Assembly: GCF_003854965.1 (NCBI RefSeq) | Contig: NZ_RQPI01000002.1 | Coordinates: 248,001 to 312,000, forward strand | Source: Paenibacillus rhizophilus | GTDB taxonomy: Bacteria; Bacillota; Bacilli; Paenibacillales; Paenibacillaceae | DNA length: 64,000 nucleotides | Direction of reading: 5' to 3' | Shown: positions 47,095 to 56,664 of the stretch, one piece after another | How positions within the stretch are numbered: the first letter of the stretch is position 1 | Layout: the number at the start of each line of letters is the position of its first letter | Notes under the pieces: generated by a model | What the model was told of the DNA's origin: nothing | The model's database searches: none | What the model saw: the letters and a program-made list of their open reading frames with translations, nothing else | Translations under genes and position numbers: made by a program

Positions 47095-48030
47095 TTAATA
47101 AACCTGCTCCTTGTAAAAGAAGCCGAAGGTCAGCTCCCGCTCCGGGTCCTGAAGCGCCCGGACTTCATCCAGCCACTCCTCCCTGAAGGCATAACCCGCA
47201 GGGTCAACCGCATAGGCGTCGATCGCCCGGCGGTAAGCCTTGACTGCCGCAACGTTGTAAGCCGTCGGCTTCAGCAGCCCTTCTATTTTGAAGCTGTGTA
47301 CTCCGGCCTCCATCAACACATGCAAATCTTCCATAATGCAAATATCGTCCGAGCTCATAATATGGGTGCCGTTTCTGTCCTCGTAAATCGGAAATTTCTC
47401 GTCAGGCCGTTCCGCCTCGATCAGGAACAGGCCGCGTTCCTTCCCAAGGCTCCCGCCAGTGATCGGACGTCCCTGATGAGCCATATAGCTCTCCACAAGC
47501 TTCCGCTTGGAGTGATAAATATTGGTCATGCCGTGCACCTGGACCTGAGCCTCCACTTCAAGCTTCGGCGCCATTTCCGTGATCTCGTCCATATTCAGCT
47601 CCCGGGCCAGAACAACGCGGGAAGCGCCTTTGCTCCCCCAGTAATTGGCCGTCGCGAAATTCGTCGACGTCATCTCCGCGTTCCAATGAAGCTTAAGGCC
47701 GGGCGCCTCGCGCCGGGCCGCGGCCAGCACGGCTGGATCGCCGAACTCGGCCGCATCCACGCCGATCTCCGCGATGGCCTTGATATAAGCCGGAAGCTCG
47801 TCCAGCAGCCGGTTCGGCATCAGTCCCCCGAGCCCGGCATATACTTTGCGGCCTCGTGCACGGGCCATCTCCACGGCTGCCGCCGTGTCTTCCAGGCTGA
47901 AATGTCCCGCCAGCCGCATACCGAACCGATCGTCGCCGATGAGCAGCGCGTCGGCTCCGGCATCCAGCAGCGCGGCCGCTTCCGTAAGGGAAGCGGCCGT
48001 CGCCAGCAGCTCCGGTTTGCTCTTCATCAT
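47095..48030 (-). CDS. trhP1: U32-family protein TrhP1 (YrrN-like)
   Basis: 311 residues, shorter paralogue of the next gene's product (about 310 in B. subtilis YrrN). It keeps the barrel core (ALLIGDDRFGMR, FSLEDTAAAVEMA) but has VHGMTNIYHSKR where TrhP2 has the cysteine-rich HGAMCSSYSG motif, so it lacks most cluster cysteines. Both are thought to be needed together for tRNA ho5U formation. Start: two adjacent ATGs at 48028-48030 and 48025-48027 follow AGGGGGG by three and six bases; the second is equally possible. Confidence 0.9.
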   Translation of the reverse strand: MMKSKPELLATAASLTEAAALLDAGADALLIGDDRFGMRLAGHFSLEDTAAAVEMARARGRKVYAGLGGLMPNRLLDELPAYIKAIAEIGVDAAEFGDPAVLAAARREAPGLKLHWNAEMTSTNFATANYWGSKGASRVVLARELNMDEITEMAPKLEVEAQVQVHGMTNIYHSKRKLVESYMAHQGRPITGGSLGKERGLFLIEAERPDEKFPIYEDRNGTHIMSSDDICIMEDLHVLMEAGVHSFKIEGLLKPTAYNVAAVKAYRRAIDAYAVDPAGYAFREEWLDEVRALQDPERELTFGFFYKEQVY

Positions 48031-48139
48031 GTACCCCCCTGTCATGCCGTCCTGGCAGTAATGCCCCCGGACAGCACCCTTATTGTAGCCTTATTATTTG
48101 CTCATAATTGCCATATATCGGCGGGAAACGATATCCTCC

Positions 48140-49201
48140 TTATGAGGACGTCTCCTTCGCTCCTTCTTGGCTTTTTTTAACATTAACCAAATGTTCCTTG
48201 TACGTCTTAGCGAATAAATGGGTGTGCGTCCCATCCTTTTTCGTTACATAGAAATAATAATCCGAAGCCTCCGGCTCAAGGGCCGCTTTAATGGAGGCCA
48301 GTCCGGGGTTGCAGATCGGTCCCGGCGGCAGGCCCGTATTACGATACGTATTGTATGGACTCTTGACTTCAAGGTCTTTGTACAGCAATCTTTCTTTCTG
48401 CCGGTCGAGTAAATACTGGACTGTGGCGTCAATCTCCAGTTTTTGTCCCTTCTTCAGCCTGTTGTATATGACGCCGGCCACAATTGGGCGCTCGCTGTCC
48501 ACAACGACTTCACGCTCCACCAGCGAAGCGACGGTCATCAATTCATGCAGAGTCATTCCTCGGTCTTTAAGCTTGGTCTGCCAATCAGGAATGCCGTCCA
48601 GCTTCTTTTGCAGCTCCTCCATCAATTTCTCGACAATTTGCTGGGGCGTGCTCTCCTTCACCAGCTCATACGTTTCCGGAAACAGATAGCCCTCCAGCCG
48701 GTGACGCAAATCCTGGTCCTGCGGGACGCCTAGAATCTCCGTCTCCTTAAGGCCCTCCCCCTTGTCCATCAGCGACAAAAAGACGGAAGCTTCCTTGCCC
48801 CACGCCTGAGCCAGCCTGTCCGCAATCTGCTCCGCCGTGTACCCTTCCGGGATGGTAAAGACGACCGTTTCCTTCTTCACTACGTCTCCCGCGTTGAGCC
48901 GGGCAATCAGATTGTCATACGTTGCGCCGGGCGCGGCGCTGTAGGTTCCCGCCTTGAACTTCGAGCCTTCGTTCGTCCACTTCAAATAGCCTTTAAATAA
49001 AAGAGCGCTGCGGATAATGCCGTTCTTCTCCAACAGGTCGGCGATTTCCAAGCTTCCCATTCCTTTTTGTACAGTAAAGTTTACGGCAGGGCCTGACGGC
49101 TCCACCGGCTTCATGCCGTTCCATACGTACCAGACTCCTCCTCCCGCCGCAATGATCAACAGCAGCAGGACAATCAACAGATTGCGGATGGCGGATTTCA
49201 A
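48140..49201 (-). CDS. mltG: Endolytic murein transglycosylase MltG
   Basis: Cuts nascent glycan strands and so limits their length. 353 residues: N-terminal helix (about 5-25), LysM-like region, then the YceG catalytic domain with GYLFPETYEL, the catalytic Glu in ASLVEREVV and NTGLPPGPICNPGL near the end. The start is TTG at 49199-49201, five bases after GAGGAG; a longer frame exists without a site. B. subtilis YrrL has 360 residues and the same neighbours. The gene yrrM, normally next, is missing here. Confidence 0.95.
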   Translation of the reverse strand: MKSAIRNLLIVLLLLIIAAGGGVWYVWNGMKPVEPSGPAVNFTVQKGMGSLEIADLLEKNGIIRSALLFKGYLKWTNEGSKFKAGTYSAAPGATYDNLIARLNAGDVVKKETVVFTIPEGYTAEQIADRLAQAWGKEASVFLSLMDKGEGLKETEILGVPQDQDLRHRLEGYLFPETYELVKESTPQQIVEKLMEELQKKLDGIPDWQTKLKDRGMTLHELMTVASLVEREVVVDSERPIVAGVIYNRLKKGQKLEIDATVQYLLDRQKERLLYKDLEVKSPYNTYRNTGLPPGPICNPGLASIKAALEPEASDYYFYVTKKDGTHTHLFAKTYKEHLVNVKKSQEGAKETSS

Positions 49202-49364
49202 TCGTTCTCCTCGCTTTCCGACTATAAATATAAAATTGTATTCATTTAAATTCAATAGATATTTTGAAAAATAATCATGCAAAAGGAGCGCGGAATGCTC
49301 CGCCCTCCCCTGCATGTGGCTCCGGCAGCCGGCCCAAGGGCCGAAAGCGGCAAGCCGTATATGC

Positions 49365-49670
49365 TTACACTTCGTCGTCCTGAAAAGTCAGCTCGTCGTA
49401 AAGCTCCGAGACATCTTCCCATTCGTCGTCGTCTTCAATACTTTCAAGCTCCGGCAGGCCATCCGGGGAAACGAGCACCCGCAGGATTTCCTGTTCCTCA
49501 TCCTTGTCCGACTCTTTCAGCACCGCATATCCGCGGCCCTGCACTTCAAATTCGGCGATAATCTCGTATACGGAAGCTTTGCCGTTCTCGTCTTCCAGTT
49601 CTACGGTCACTCCATAGGCGTCCTTCAGCCTGGAGGTCCATATGACCTGGCCGGCAGAAAACTCAGTCAT
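49365..49670 (-). CDS. DUF1292 protein, second copy
   Basis: 101 residues, very acidic, with the DUF1292 strand pattern (VTVELEDENGKASVYEIIAEFEVQG). ATG at 49668-49670 overlaps the end of the preceding DUF1292 gene by eight bases (ATGACTGA), a sign of coupled translation. B. subtilis has a single such gene, yrzB, at this site. The two proteins here share fold but little sequence. Function unknown. Confidence 0.82.
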   Translation of the reverse strand: MTEFSAGQVIWTSRLKDAYGVTVELEDENGKASVYEIIAEFEVQGRGYAVLKESDKDEEQEILRVLVSPDGLPELESIEDDDEWEDVSELYDELTFQDDEV

Positions 49671-49971
49671 TCTCCGCTCCCCCGTCCAGCTCGTCGACCA
49701 GAGTGTTGAAGGTCTCTTCGACAATCGCCCACTCCTCGTCATCCTCGATCATGAACAGCTGCAGATCGTCTCCGTCTTCTTCATAGCGGAATGCGTATAC
49801 CTCGTCGGCTTCTTCGTCCTCGGAATCGAGCGGAACCACCATCATATATTTGGAATCGGAGCCGTCAACCTCGAACTTCATGATAACCTCGAATTCCTCT
49901 TCGTTGCCTTCGTCATCGGGAATATAAATAATTTCCGGTTCCTCATCCATGCCGATCTGCTCGTTTGCCAT
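49663..49971 (-). CDS. yrzB: DUF1292 protein (YrzB-like)
   Basis: 102 residues, strongly acidic (long Glu/Asp runs), DUF1292: IYIPDDEGNEEEFEVIMKFE then EVYAFRYEEDGDDLQLFMIE. Position between ruvX and mltG matches yrzB in B. subtilis. ATG at 49969-49971, seven bases after GAGGGG. Function unknown; it travels with ireB, ruvX and mltG. Confidence 0.88.
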   Translation of the reverse strand: MANEQIGMDEEPEIIYIPDDEGNEEEFEVIMKFEVDGSDSKYMMVVPLDSEDEEADEVYAFRYEEDGDDLQLFMIEDDEEWAIVEETFNTLVDELDGGAEND

Positions 49972-49984
49972 GTGTGCGCACCCC

Positions 49985-50401
49985 TCACCTTTTACTGTTA
50001 GCATCCAAATAATTTTGCAAAATCAGAACCGCGGCCATTTTATCCACAATTCCTTTGCGCTTCTTACGGCTGACATCGCCTTCAATCAGCACCCGCTCCG
50101 CGGATACCGTCGTCAGGCGCTCATCCCAAAGGTGTACGGGCAAATCCAGCGTCTCCCGCAGCACATTTGCAAATTCAATGCAAATCTCGCCGCGAGGACC
50201 CACTGTGCCGTTCATATTCTTGGGCAGGCCGACCACAACCTCGGATACTTCGTACTCCTCGATCAGGTGACGAATTCGCTCCAGCTCGCTTCCGTCCCGG
50301 CGGCGTTCGATGGTTTCCAGTCCCTGAGCGGTCCATCCAAAAGCATCGCTTACGGCTGCGCCGATCCGGCGATCCCCGTAATCCAGACCGAGCTTCCTCA
50401 T
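49985..50401 (-). CDS. ruvX: Holliday junction resolvase-like nuclease YqgF
   Basis: 138 residues, RNase H-like fold: Asp7 in [11 protein letters not shown], Glu/Asp in [11 protein letters not shown] and WDERLTT, and the C-terminal Asp in [11 protein letters not shown]. The family trims the 5' end of pre-16S rRNA and can act on Holliday junctions. Its start overlaps the ireB stop by four bases (ATGA). Confidence 0.95.
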   Translation of the reverse strand: MRKLGLDYGDRRIGAAVSDAFGWTAQGLETIERRRDGSELERIRHLIEEYEVSEVVVGLPKNMNGTVGPRGEICIEFANVLRETLDLPVHLWDERLTTVSAERVLIEGDVSRKKRKGIVDKMAAVLILQNYLDANSKR

Positions 50402-50673
50402 TTGACCTTATCCGCCGGCTGATTGGCAAGGTAGAACCGGACCAGCTCTTCAATCAGCTCGTCACGTTCTTTCCTCCGGACCAAACTTCTCGCATTGTTG
50501 TGGCGCGGGATATAAGCCGGATCACCGGAAAGAAGGTAACCTACAATCTGGTTGATCGGATTATAATCCTTCTCCAACAGGGCGTTGTGAACGGTAAGCA
50601 GGATCTCGCGGGGAGATGCCTCTTTTTCGTCGCCCTTCACATTGAATTTGACCGTTTTGTCCATGGAGTCCAT
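50398..50673 (-). CDS. ireB: IreB family regulatory phosphoprotein (UPF0297, YrzL-like)
   Basis: 91 residues. Signature [13 protein letters not shown] then [21 protein letters not shown] and [17 protein letters not shown]. IreB is a substrate of the Ser/Thr kinase IreK in Enterococcus, tied to cell-wall stress; a Thr near the N-terminus (DKTVKF) could be the phosphosite. ATG at 50671-50673; a GTG three codons earlier is also close to AGGAGG. Order alaS-ireB-ruvX is conserved in Bacillota. Confidence 0.95.
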   Translation of the reverse strand: MDSMDKTVKFNVKGDEKEASPREILLTVHNALLEKDYNPINQIVGYLLSGDPAYIPRHNNARSLVRRKERDELIEELVRFYLANQPADKVK

Positions 50674-51073
50674 CTGTGACACCTTCCTCCTGCGCAGCCG
50701 ATTTTAAAGCGGCACTCGCAAAGTTGCTGTATTACTGATTTATATCTGTCCCCATAATAACATATTCACGGCCAAACAAGAAAATCCTGCCGTAATATAG
50801 CGTTTTTTTGGGATTTTGCCTTTAAACCCGCAATAATAACAAAGGGCTGTGAGCAGAAGACATGAAAAAGCGCAAAACTTGTCCCGCAGGGCCGTGAGCC
50901 CCGTCATCCCGCAGGCCCGACGCCTCCGGTGAAAGGGCGAACCATTCGCCTGCAAGTCTCCAGGCCGCTTGTTCCGGGAACCCCGCGTGCAGCTTCGACA
51001 CAGGTTAGGCACGCTCAAGCTTGTCCTTTCGCCGCTCCCTGCAGGATGCGGCGAAGGACGGTGCAGCCGCTCT
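50674..51073. other. Gap between alaS and ireB
   Basis: 400 bp, unusually long for this cluster. The half near alaS is GC-rich and holds a strong hairpin; the half near ireB is AT-rich and probably carries the ireB promoter. A 92-codon minus frame here shows no ribosome-binding site or known motif. Confidence 0.5.
51023..51059 (-). other. Strong hairpin downstream of alaS
   Basis: GTCCTTCGCCGC / GCGGCGAAAGGAC (one bulge) with a 12-base loop, 15 bases after the alaS stop. There is no T-run, so it may protect the mRNA 3' end or need Rho. Confidence 0.6.
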
Positions 51074-53704
51074 CTAGCCCTGAGCGGCTACCAGTTCTTC
51101 CGCCTTTGCCAGCGCGGCGGCCAGCTTGGAGGCGTCCTTGCCGCCGGCCTGCGCCATATCCGGACGGCCGCCTCCGCCTCCGCCGCATACCGCGGCGACT
51201 TCCTTCACCAGCTTGCCGGCATGGTAGCCCTGCTTCACCAGCGACTGCGGTACCGCGACGACAAAGTTCACCTTGTCGTCCATGGCGGCGCCCAGCGCGA
51301 TGACCGCTGTCGGCAGCTTTGCCTTCAGCTCGTCGGCCATCGACCGCAGCGCGTCCATGCTGCCCGCCTGCACGGCAGCCGTCAGCACCTGAACGCCGCT
51401 GCCGACTGTCTTCACGCTGCCCGTCAGTTCGGCTGCAGCCGCGGCGCTGAGCTTGGATTGCAGCGACTCATTCTCGCGCGTAAGCTCGCGAACTTGGCCG
51501 CTTAAGCCCTCGATACGCTTCGGCACATCCGGAAGCGAGGATTTCAGCAGCGCGGCGGCCTGCTTCAGCACGTCGAGCTGGCTCTCCGTGTGCTGGTAAG
51601 CGTAACGGCCGGTCACCGCTTCGATCCGGCGCACGCCGGAGCCGATACCGCTCTCGCTGACCAGCTTGAAAATGCCGATCTGCGACGTGTTGCCCACATG
51701 GCAGCCGCCGCACAGCTCAAGGCTGTAGTCGCCGACCTGCACCACACGGACGATATCGCCGTATTTCTCGCCGAATAACGCCATCGCTCCCATCGCTTTG
51801 GCTTCGTCGATCGGTTTGTTCTCGATTACGACGTCCAGTCCGCGCCAGATCTGCTCATTGACCTTATGCTCGATTTCGGTCAGCTCTTCCGGTGTAATCG
51901 CGCCGAAATGCGAGAAGTCGAAGCGCAGGCGCTGCCCTTCCACAAGCGATCCCGCCTGATTGACGTGTCCGCCAAGCACCTCCTTCAGCGCTTTGTGCAG
52001 CAGATGGGTTGCCGTGTGGTTCTTCACGACATCCTCGCGTTCCGAACGGTTCACTTCAGCGCGGACCGTATCGCCAACTTTCAACTCACCGGATTCCACC
52101 GTCACCAGATGAACATGCTGGCCGCGCGGCGCTTTGAAGAGCCCATTCACCTTGGCTGTAACCGCACCGCCCGTCAGCACGCCATGGTCGCTTACTTGAC
52201 CGCCGCTTTCGGCGTAGAACGGAGTCGACTCCAGAATAACCTGCGCTTCCGCGCCCTTGCCGGCGGTGTCCACCAGCTCGTCGCCGACCAGAATTGCTGC
52301 GATTTTCGATTCGGTTACGAGGTCATTATATCCAACAAATTCACTTTTAATCGTCAGCTCGGACAGCGCACCTCCCTGTACCTTCATGCTGCCGCTGTCG
52401 TGGCGGGCCGCTCTCGCCCGGTCGCGCTGCTCCTGCATCGCCGCGTCGAACCCTTCGCGGTCGACCTTCAGCCCTTGCTCGGCGGCGTAGTCTTCCGTCA
52501 GGTCGAACGGGAAGCCGTACGTGTCATACAGCTTGAACGCGTCCGCTCCGCTGATCACATCCAGGCCGTTCGCTTTCGCCTGGTCGCTGATTTCGCCCAG
52601 AATCGCCAGTCCGTCGGACAGCGTTTCATGGAAGCGTTCTTCTTCCGTACGGATGATTTTGGCGATATATTCACGGTTCTCAACCACAGTCGGATAATAA
52701 ACGCCCATAATCTCGCCCACAACGCTTGTCAGCTCGTACATGAACGGCCGATCGAGGCCCAGCGTCTTCCCGTAGCGCACCGCGCGGCGAAGCAGGCGGC
52801 GGATAATATACCCGCGTCCTTCATTGGAAGGAAGCACACCGTCGCCGACCGCGAAAGTCACGGTACGGATATGGTCGGCAATAACTTTCAGCGCGATATC
52901 CTGCTCCAGGTTGTCCTTGTAATTCACGCCGGCAAGCTTGGCCGTTGACTGAATAATCGGCTGGAACAGATCGGTGTCGAAGTTCGAATCCACGTCTTGA
53001 AGGATCGAGGCGAAACGCTCCAGACCCGCGCCGGTATCGATGTTCTTGTTCGGAAGCGGCGTGTAGCTGCCGTCCTTGTTATGATTGAACTGCGAGAACA
53101 CCAGATTCCATACTTCCAGGTAGCGTTCATTCTCGCCGCCCGGGTACATTTCCGGGTCCGACATGTCGTTGCCGTAGGCTTCGCCGCGGTCGTAGAAGAT
53201 TTCCGTGCAAGGCCCGCACGGCCCTTCGCCGATATCCCAGAAGTTGTCCTCCAGCTTAATGATGCGCTCTGCGGGCAGTCCGATTTTTTCATTCCAGAAC
53301 TTGAACGCTTCTTCATCCTCGGGATAGACGGTAACCGCCAAACGGTCCGGATCGAAGCCGATCCACTCCTTGCCCGTCAGGAACTCCCAGGCCCAGGTAA
53401 TCGCTTCTTCCTTAAAGTAGTCGCCGATGGAGAAGTTGCCCAGCATTTCAAAAAACGTATGGTGCCGGCGCGTCTTGCCGACGTTCTCGATGTCGTTCGT
53501 GCGGATACACTTCTGCGAGTTGGTGAGGCGCGGATTCTCCGGCTTCACACGGCCGTCAAAATAAGCTTTAAGCGGCGCCATCCCTGCGTTAATCCACAGA
53601 AGAGATGGGTCGTTGTGGGGAACAAGAGACGCACTGGGCTCGATTTTATGGCCTTTTCCCGCAAAAAATTCCAGCCATTTGGAACGGATTTCACTAGCTT
53701 TCAT
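51074..53704 (-). CDS. alaS: Alanine--tRNA ligase
   Basis: 876 residues, full length. Class II aminoacylation domain (about 1-240; [28 protein letters not shown] with key motif 2), tRNA-binding domain, editing domain with zinc motif HTATHLLH and [13 protein letters not shown], and C-Ala domain with [20 protein letters not shown] lies about nine bases before the ATG. Controlled by an Ala T-box upstream. Confidence 0.98.
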   Translation of the reverse strand: MKASEIRSKWLEFFAGKGHKIEPSASLVPHNDPSLLWINAGMAPLKAYFDGRVKPENPRLTNSQKCIRTNDIENVGKTRRHHTFFEMLGNFSIGDYFKEEAITWAWEFLTGKEWIGFDPDRLAVTVYPEDEEAFKFWNEKIGLPAERIIKLEDNFWDIGEGPCGPCTEIFYDRGEAYGNDMSDPEMYPGGENERYLEVWNLVFSQFNHNKDGSYTPLPNKNIDTGAGLERFASILQDVDSNFDTDLFQPIIQSTAKLAGVNYKDNLEQDIALKVIADHIRTVTFAVGDGVLPSNEGRGYIIRRLLRRAVRYGKTLGLDRPFMYELTSVVGEIMGVYYPTVVENREYIAKIIRTEEERFHETLSDGLAILGEISDQAKANGLDVISGADAFKLYDTYGFPFDLTEDYAAEQGLKVDREGFDAAMQEQRDRARAARHDSGSMKVQGGALSELTIKSEFVGYNDLVTESKIAAILVGDELVDTAGKGAEAQVILESTPFYAESGGQVSDHGVLTGGAVTAKVNGLFKAPRGQHVHLVTVESGELKVGDTVRAEVNRSEREDVVKNHTATHLLHKALKEVLGGHVNQAGSLVEGQRLRFDFSHFGAITPEELTEIEHKVNEQIWRGLDVVIENKPIDEAKAMGAMALFGEKYGDIVRVVQVGDYSLELCGGCHVGNTSQIGIFKLVSESGIGSGVRRIEAVTGRYAYQHTESQLDVLKQAAALLKSSLPDVPKRIEGLSGQVRELTRENESLQSKLSAAAAAELTGSVKTVGSGVQVLTAAVQAGSMDALRSMADELKAKLPTAVIALGAAMDDKVNFVVAVPQSLVKQGYHAGKLVKEVAAVCGGGGGGRPDMAQAGGKDASKLAAALAKAEELVAAQG

Positions 53705-53802
53705 CTAAATACAGCTCCCGTCGATTGAAGTTTAAGAGGAAACATAAATATCAGGTCAAGGATAAGCATTCCGCTTGTCCTTACCGAGATTTTGAAAAGG
53801 AA

Positions 53803-54120
53803 AATAAAAACGCCCCTGAATAAATTCAGGGACGATTAATATCGCGGTACCACCCTGGTTATCGCCCATTAGCGTCCCGGCATCTTGTAAGATGCTTCAG
53901 ACACGCTGCAGTCGAGCGATCGCCTTGTTACGGCCGTTAACGGGACCATCCGGCGGGTTTGTACCCGCACTCCGAAATCAGCTTTCCGCCGGCCCGTCTT
54001 CCGGATTCTCGCAGCCGCTTGCGTTACCCGCAAGGGAATCCGTTCTCTGGTGAAGCCTTGTTTCCGGCGTACTTCATTTCATCTGCGTATTCATAGCTAT
54101 GAGGTTAATCGCATTTTAAC
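53803..54120 (-). promoter_or_regulatory. Ala T-box riboswitch leader of alaS
   Basis: S-turn AGTA in AAATGAAGTACGCCG pairs around a specifier loop GAAA-GCT-G, giving the Ala codon GCT at 53980-53982. T-box AGGGTGGTACCGCGA at 53842-53856. Terminator CGTCCCTGAA-TTTA-TTCAGGGGCG then TTTTTA ends near 53803. Confidence 0.93.
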
Positions 54121-54126
54121 ATTTCA

Positions 54127-54155
54127 AGTATATCCATGGCCCTCGTTCCTGTCAA
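54127..54155 (-). promoter_or_regulatory. Promoter of the alaS leader
   Basis: Consensus TTGACA (54150-54155), 17-bp spacer, TATACT (54127-54132) on the minus strand. It overlaps the very end region of the upstream SDR gene's 3' flank. Confidence 0.85.
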
Positions 54156-54179
54156 TCTGCATGCTTTATCCGGTCCCGG

Positions 54180-54962
54180 TTACAGCACCGCTGAAGAGCC
54201 CCCGTCGATATTGACGGACGTTCCGGTTACGTAGGACGCCGCATCGGATACCAGGAACGCGATCACATTGGCCGCTTCTTGGGCATCGCCGATTCTTCCC
54301 AGCGGAATGCCGTGGCTGGGAGCGGCCGAGAACTCCTCCCAGCTCAAATCCGGCGCGGCCTGTTTCCACTTCCGCTCGATTTGGTCGCTTCGGATAAGGC
54401 CGATGCATACCGCGTTGACGCGAATGCCCGCTCCGGCCAAATCCTTGCTCATCGCTTTGGTCAGCGCGAGCCCTGCGGCGCGGCTAACCGACGTTGGCAG
54501 GGAAGCAGCGGACGGAGCCTTGCCTTTTACCGCCGTGACATTAACGATCGCGCCGCCGCCCGCCCCGCGCATATACGGGATCGCCGCCCGCGCGCAGTGG
54601 ACAGCGCCCAGCAGCTTCAGGTCAAGGTCGACGTCCCAGCCTTTAGCGTCCACTTCCTCGAACGGCTTGGCGGCAGAGGTTCCGGCATTGTTGATCAGAA
54701 TATCGACGCCTCCAAAATGCGCTCCAGCCGTCTCGACCGCCCGCCGGGCGCCCTCCTCCGACGAGATATCGGCCTGAATGACCAGCGGCTCCATTCCCGT
54801 CTCTTCATATATACGACGCGCGGCTGCCTGAAGCGGCTCCGGCGTACGGGCGATGATCGCCACCTCCGCGCCTTCGCTCGCCAGAACGATGGCCGTGGCC
54901 AGTCCGATTCCTTTGCTTCCGCCGGTCACAATTGCCTTTTTCCCTTTCAACCCCAGTTCCAT
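54180..54962 (-). CDS. SDR-family protein with altered catalytic residues
   Basis: 260 residues, Rossmann fold. NAD(P)-binding TGGSKGIG (residues 14-21), LINNAG and the C-terminal GTSVNIDGGSS are normal. Where active SDRs have YxxxK, this protein reads TSVSR (in SLPTSVSRAAGLALTKA), so both catalytic Tyr and Lys appear replaced; the usual catalytic Ser also seems to be Thr/Ala in NVTAVKG. It may bind cofactor without classical oxidoreductase chemistry, or use other residues. Single gene upstream of alaS. Confidence 0.88.
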   Translation of the reverse strand: MELGLKGKKAIVTGGSKGIGLATAIVLASEGAEVAIIARTPEPLQAAARRIYEETGMEPLVIQADISSEEGARRAVETAGAHFGGVDILINNAGTSAAKPFEEVDAKGWDVDLDLKLLGAVHCARAAIPYMRGAGGGAIVNVTAVKGKAPSAASLPTSVSRAAGLALTKAMSKDLAGAGIRVNAVCIGLIRSDQIERKWKQAAPDLSWEEFSAAPSHGIPLGRIGDAQEAANVIAFLVSDAASYVTGTSVNIDGGSSAVL

Positions 54963-55166
54963 GTTAACTCCCCCTTAAACGGCGGACGATACCGCCCTGT
55001 TAAAAATTCTCATATGGACATTATACATACTGACAGCCAGTAAACCTACTGCGGAAGATGTTCATATTTTCAACTCTTTTTTTCCAAAAACACTCCTTTA
55101 CAAGAATTGCAATCAGGCGTATAATCTCTAATTGTTCGGGCGCAACATCACCGATAAATCCGTTAA

Positions 55167-55243
55167 CGAGACGTGGCTCAGCTTGGTAGAGCGCTTGCTT
55201 CGGGAGCAAGAGGTCGCAGGTTCAAATCCTGTCGTCTCGACCA
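55167..55243 (+). tRNA. tRNA-Pro(CGG)
   Basis: 77-nt cloverleaf: acceptor CGAGACG / CGTCTCG, D-arm GCTC/GAGC, anticodon stem CTTGC/GCAAG around the loop TTCGGGA (anticodon CGG reads codon CCG; G37 as usual in tRNA-Pro), T-arm GCAGG-TTCAAAT-CCTGT, encoded CCA end. An intrinsic terminator follows. Confidence 0.96.
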
Positions 55244-55256
55244 TACGTAAATGCTA

Positions 55257-55285
55257 AAACCCTTGATAGATAAGGGTTTTTTTTG
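55257..55285 (+). terminator. Terminator after tRNA-Pro
   Basis: AAACCCTT / AAGGGTTT followed by a run of T (seven or more). Confidence 0.88.
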
Positions 55286-55582
55286 TTTGGATTTTATAGG
55301 TTATCTATTAACTAATTAGATGCATATGAAGTATGGTGTCAACCTGGTGTCCTTTAGTACGATAAAGCATTTTAACCAATGTATGTTTATGCATCTGCTC
55401 ACTACGGGTTTTAGCCCTTTCGCTTCCCAATAGGAAGTTGGAAGGGCGTTATTCGTGTTCCGGGACATTTCCCAATGGAATCAGCATGAAAGAATTGTAA
55501 TTGAAGCAATCGAGTCATGCGGACTCTTGATCATTAACGTAGTGATCCGTGATCTTGCTTTTTATCTTTGAAGCTACTACAA
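55286..55582. other. Gene-free, AT-rich stretch after tRNA-Pro
   Basis: About 300 bp without a supported gene. It holds a TGGTGTC direct repeat (55340-55356), a hairpin GCCCTT..CTTCC / GGAAG..AAGGGC near 55411-55449 without T-run, and other small inverted repeats. No integrase gene, and no second copy of the tRNA 3' end that would mark an attachment site, was found. Confidence 0.5.
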
Positions 55583-55616
55583 AACAGGCTGCCGAATATT
55601 CAATCGGCTGCCTGTT
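55583..55616 (-). terminator. Terminator after the second AraC gene
   Basis: Minus strand AACAGGCAGCCGA / TCGGCAGCCTGTT (one T-T mismatch) followed by TTTTGTAG. Confidence 0.75.
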
Positions 55617-55623
55617 ACTATTT

Positions 55624-56517
55624 TCATTGGCCACTCCGGATCAACCGCCGAATTTGATACAGATCGCCTTCCTTTCGGAATTCGCCTGGGGCTATTCCCG
55701 TATACTTGCGGAACACTTTTCCGAAATAGTTGGCATTCGAGAAACCGGATAACTCCGCCACCTGCCCCAATGTAATACCAGCATGCTCCAGGAGCAAAAC
55801 CGCCGCTCTTTCCAGCCGGATACGGGTTAAATATCGCCCGGGAGAGAGGCCAAGCTTACGTTCAAACTCGCGGGTGAGATGAAATTTCGAACAGCCGGAT
55901 GCCTCTGCCATCTCCGGAAGGCCAATGCTACGATGCAGATTACTGTCGATGAAGGTCTTGCAGCGTTCCACTACCGGCGGCAGCGGAAAGCTGCTGGCTA
56001 AGCTTACAAGATGACTGGCCAGCGACATCGCCAGTGAATATGCCGCTCGTGAGCATTGATACATGTCGCGATAGCTGTCCTCAATCGCCTCCCGGTAAGT
56101 GGCCCACAGCAGATGCTCCACTTCCGACTGCGGCTCAATCCGAAAAATACAGCCGTGTATGTCCAGCCATTCTTGAAGGAGGTGTAGCGTTAAATGTGAC
56201 AGTTCGAAATACAGTACTTCCCATCTGGGAGAATCGGCTGGCAGGCGATAGATATGGTCGCCGGGTATATTCGCCAGGAAAGCGTCTCCCGGCTCCAGAG
56301 AATGCTTTCGTCCCCCCGTTTCAATCTCTCCACGCCCATCCAGTGTATATTGGAGCACACAATGATCTCCAGTTCGGTTCCGCCCATCCCATATATAATC
56401 ATGTGAAGTAATCAGTTCATGCCCGGTACCCTTCAGCATGATGTAAGGCATTGGAGTTATAAAGTGAAAAGATACCGAAGTCTGCTTTCCGTTTATGTCT
56501 TTGCCACCGTCATTCAC
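55624..56517 (-). CDS. AraC-family regulator next to alpha-galactosidase
   Basis: 297 residues. N-terminal AraC/cupin sensor domain (about 20-160, with the LEPGDAFLANIPGDHIYRLP strand in part) and two C-terminal helix-turn-helix units (about 190-290, GLPEMAEASGCSKFHLTREFE and LGQVAELSGFSNANYFGKVF in part). Divergent from the GH36 alpha-galactosidase gene with 147 bases between starts, so it probably controls that gene, perhaps in response to melibiose or raffinose. Start GTG at 56515-56517 with AGGGTG 10 bases upstream. Confidence 0.9.
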   Translation of the reverse strand: MNDGGKDINGKQTSVSFHFITPMPYIMLKGTGHELITSHDYIWDGRNRTGDHCVLQYTLDGRGEIETGGRKHSLEPGDAFLANIPGDHIYRLPADSPRWEVLYFELSHLTLHLLQEWLDIHGCIFRIEPQSEVEHLLWATYREAIEDSYRDMYQCSRAAYSLAMSLASHLVSLASSFPLPPVVERCKTFIDSNLHRSIGLPEMAEASGCSKFHLTREFERKLGLSPGRYLTRIRLERAAVLLLEHAGITLGQVAELSGFSNANYFGKVFRKYTGIAPGEFRKEGDLYQIRRLIRSGQ

Positions 56518-56664
56518 CGCAATATTTCACCCTTCTCTGCTTCTGAAGTTACTCTTGTTTCGGCTTCTTCATACCTTTACGCTAGTAACAAATGGTTTAT
56601 TCTTATGAATCAATCATTTCAGCCTCCCACTAAATTATAATAGTAAAGGAGCACTATTTCACTT

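Noticed and set aside
45728-47098. 456-codon plus-strand frame opposite trhP2
   Set aside because: Shadow of a well-supported U32-family gene in a GC-rich region.
50740-51018. 92-codon minus-strand frame between alaS and ireB
   Set aside because: No ribosome-binding site, basic low-complexity start; the region is better seen as a spacer with a hairpin.
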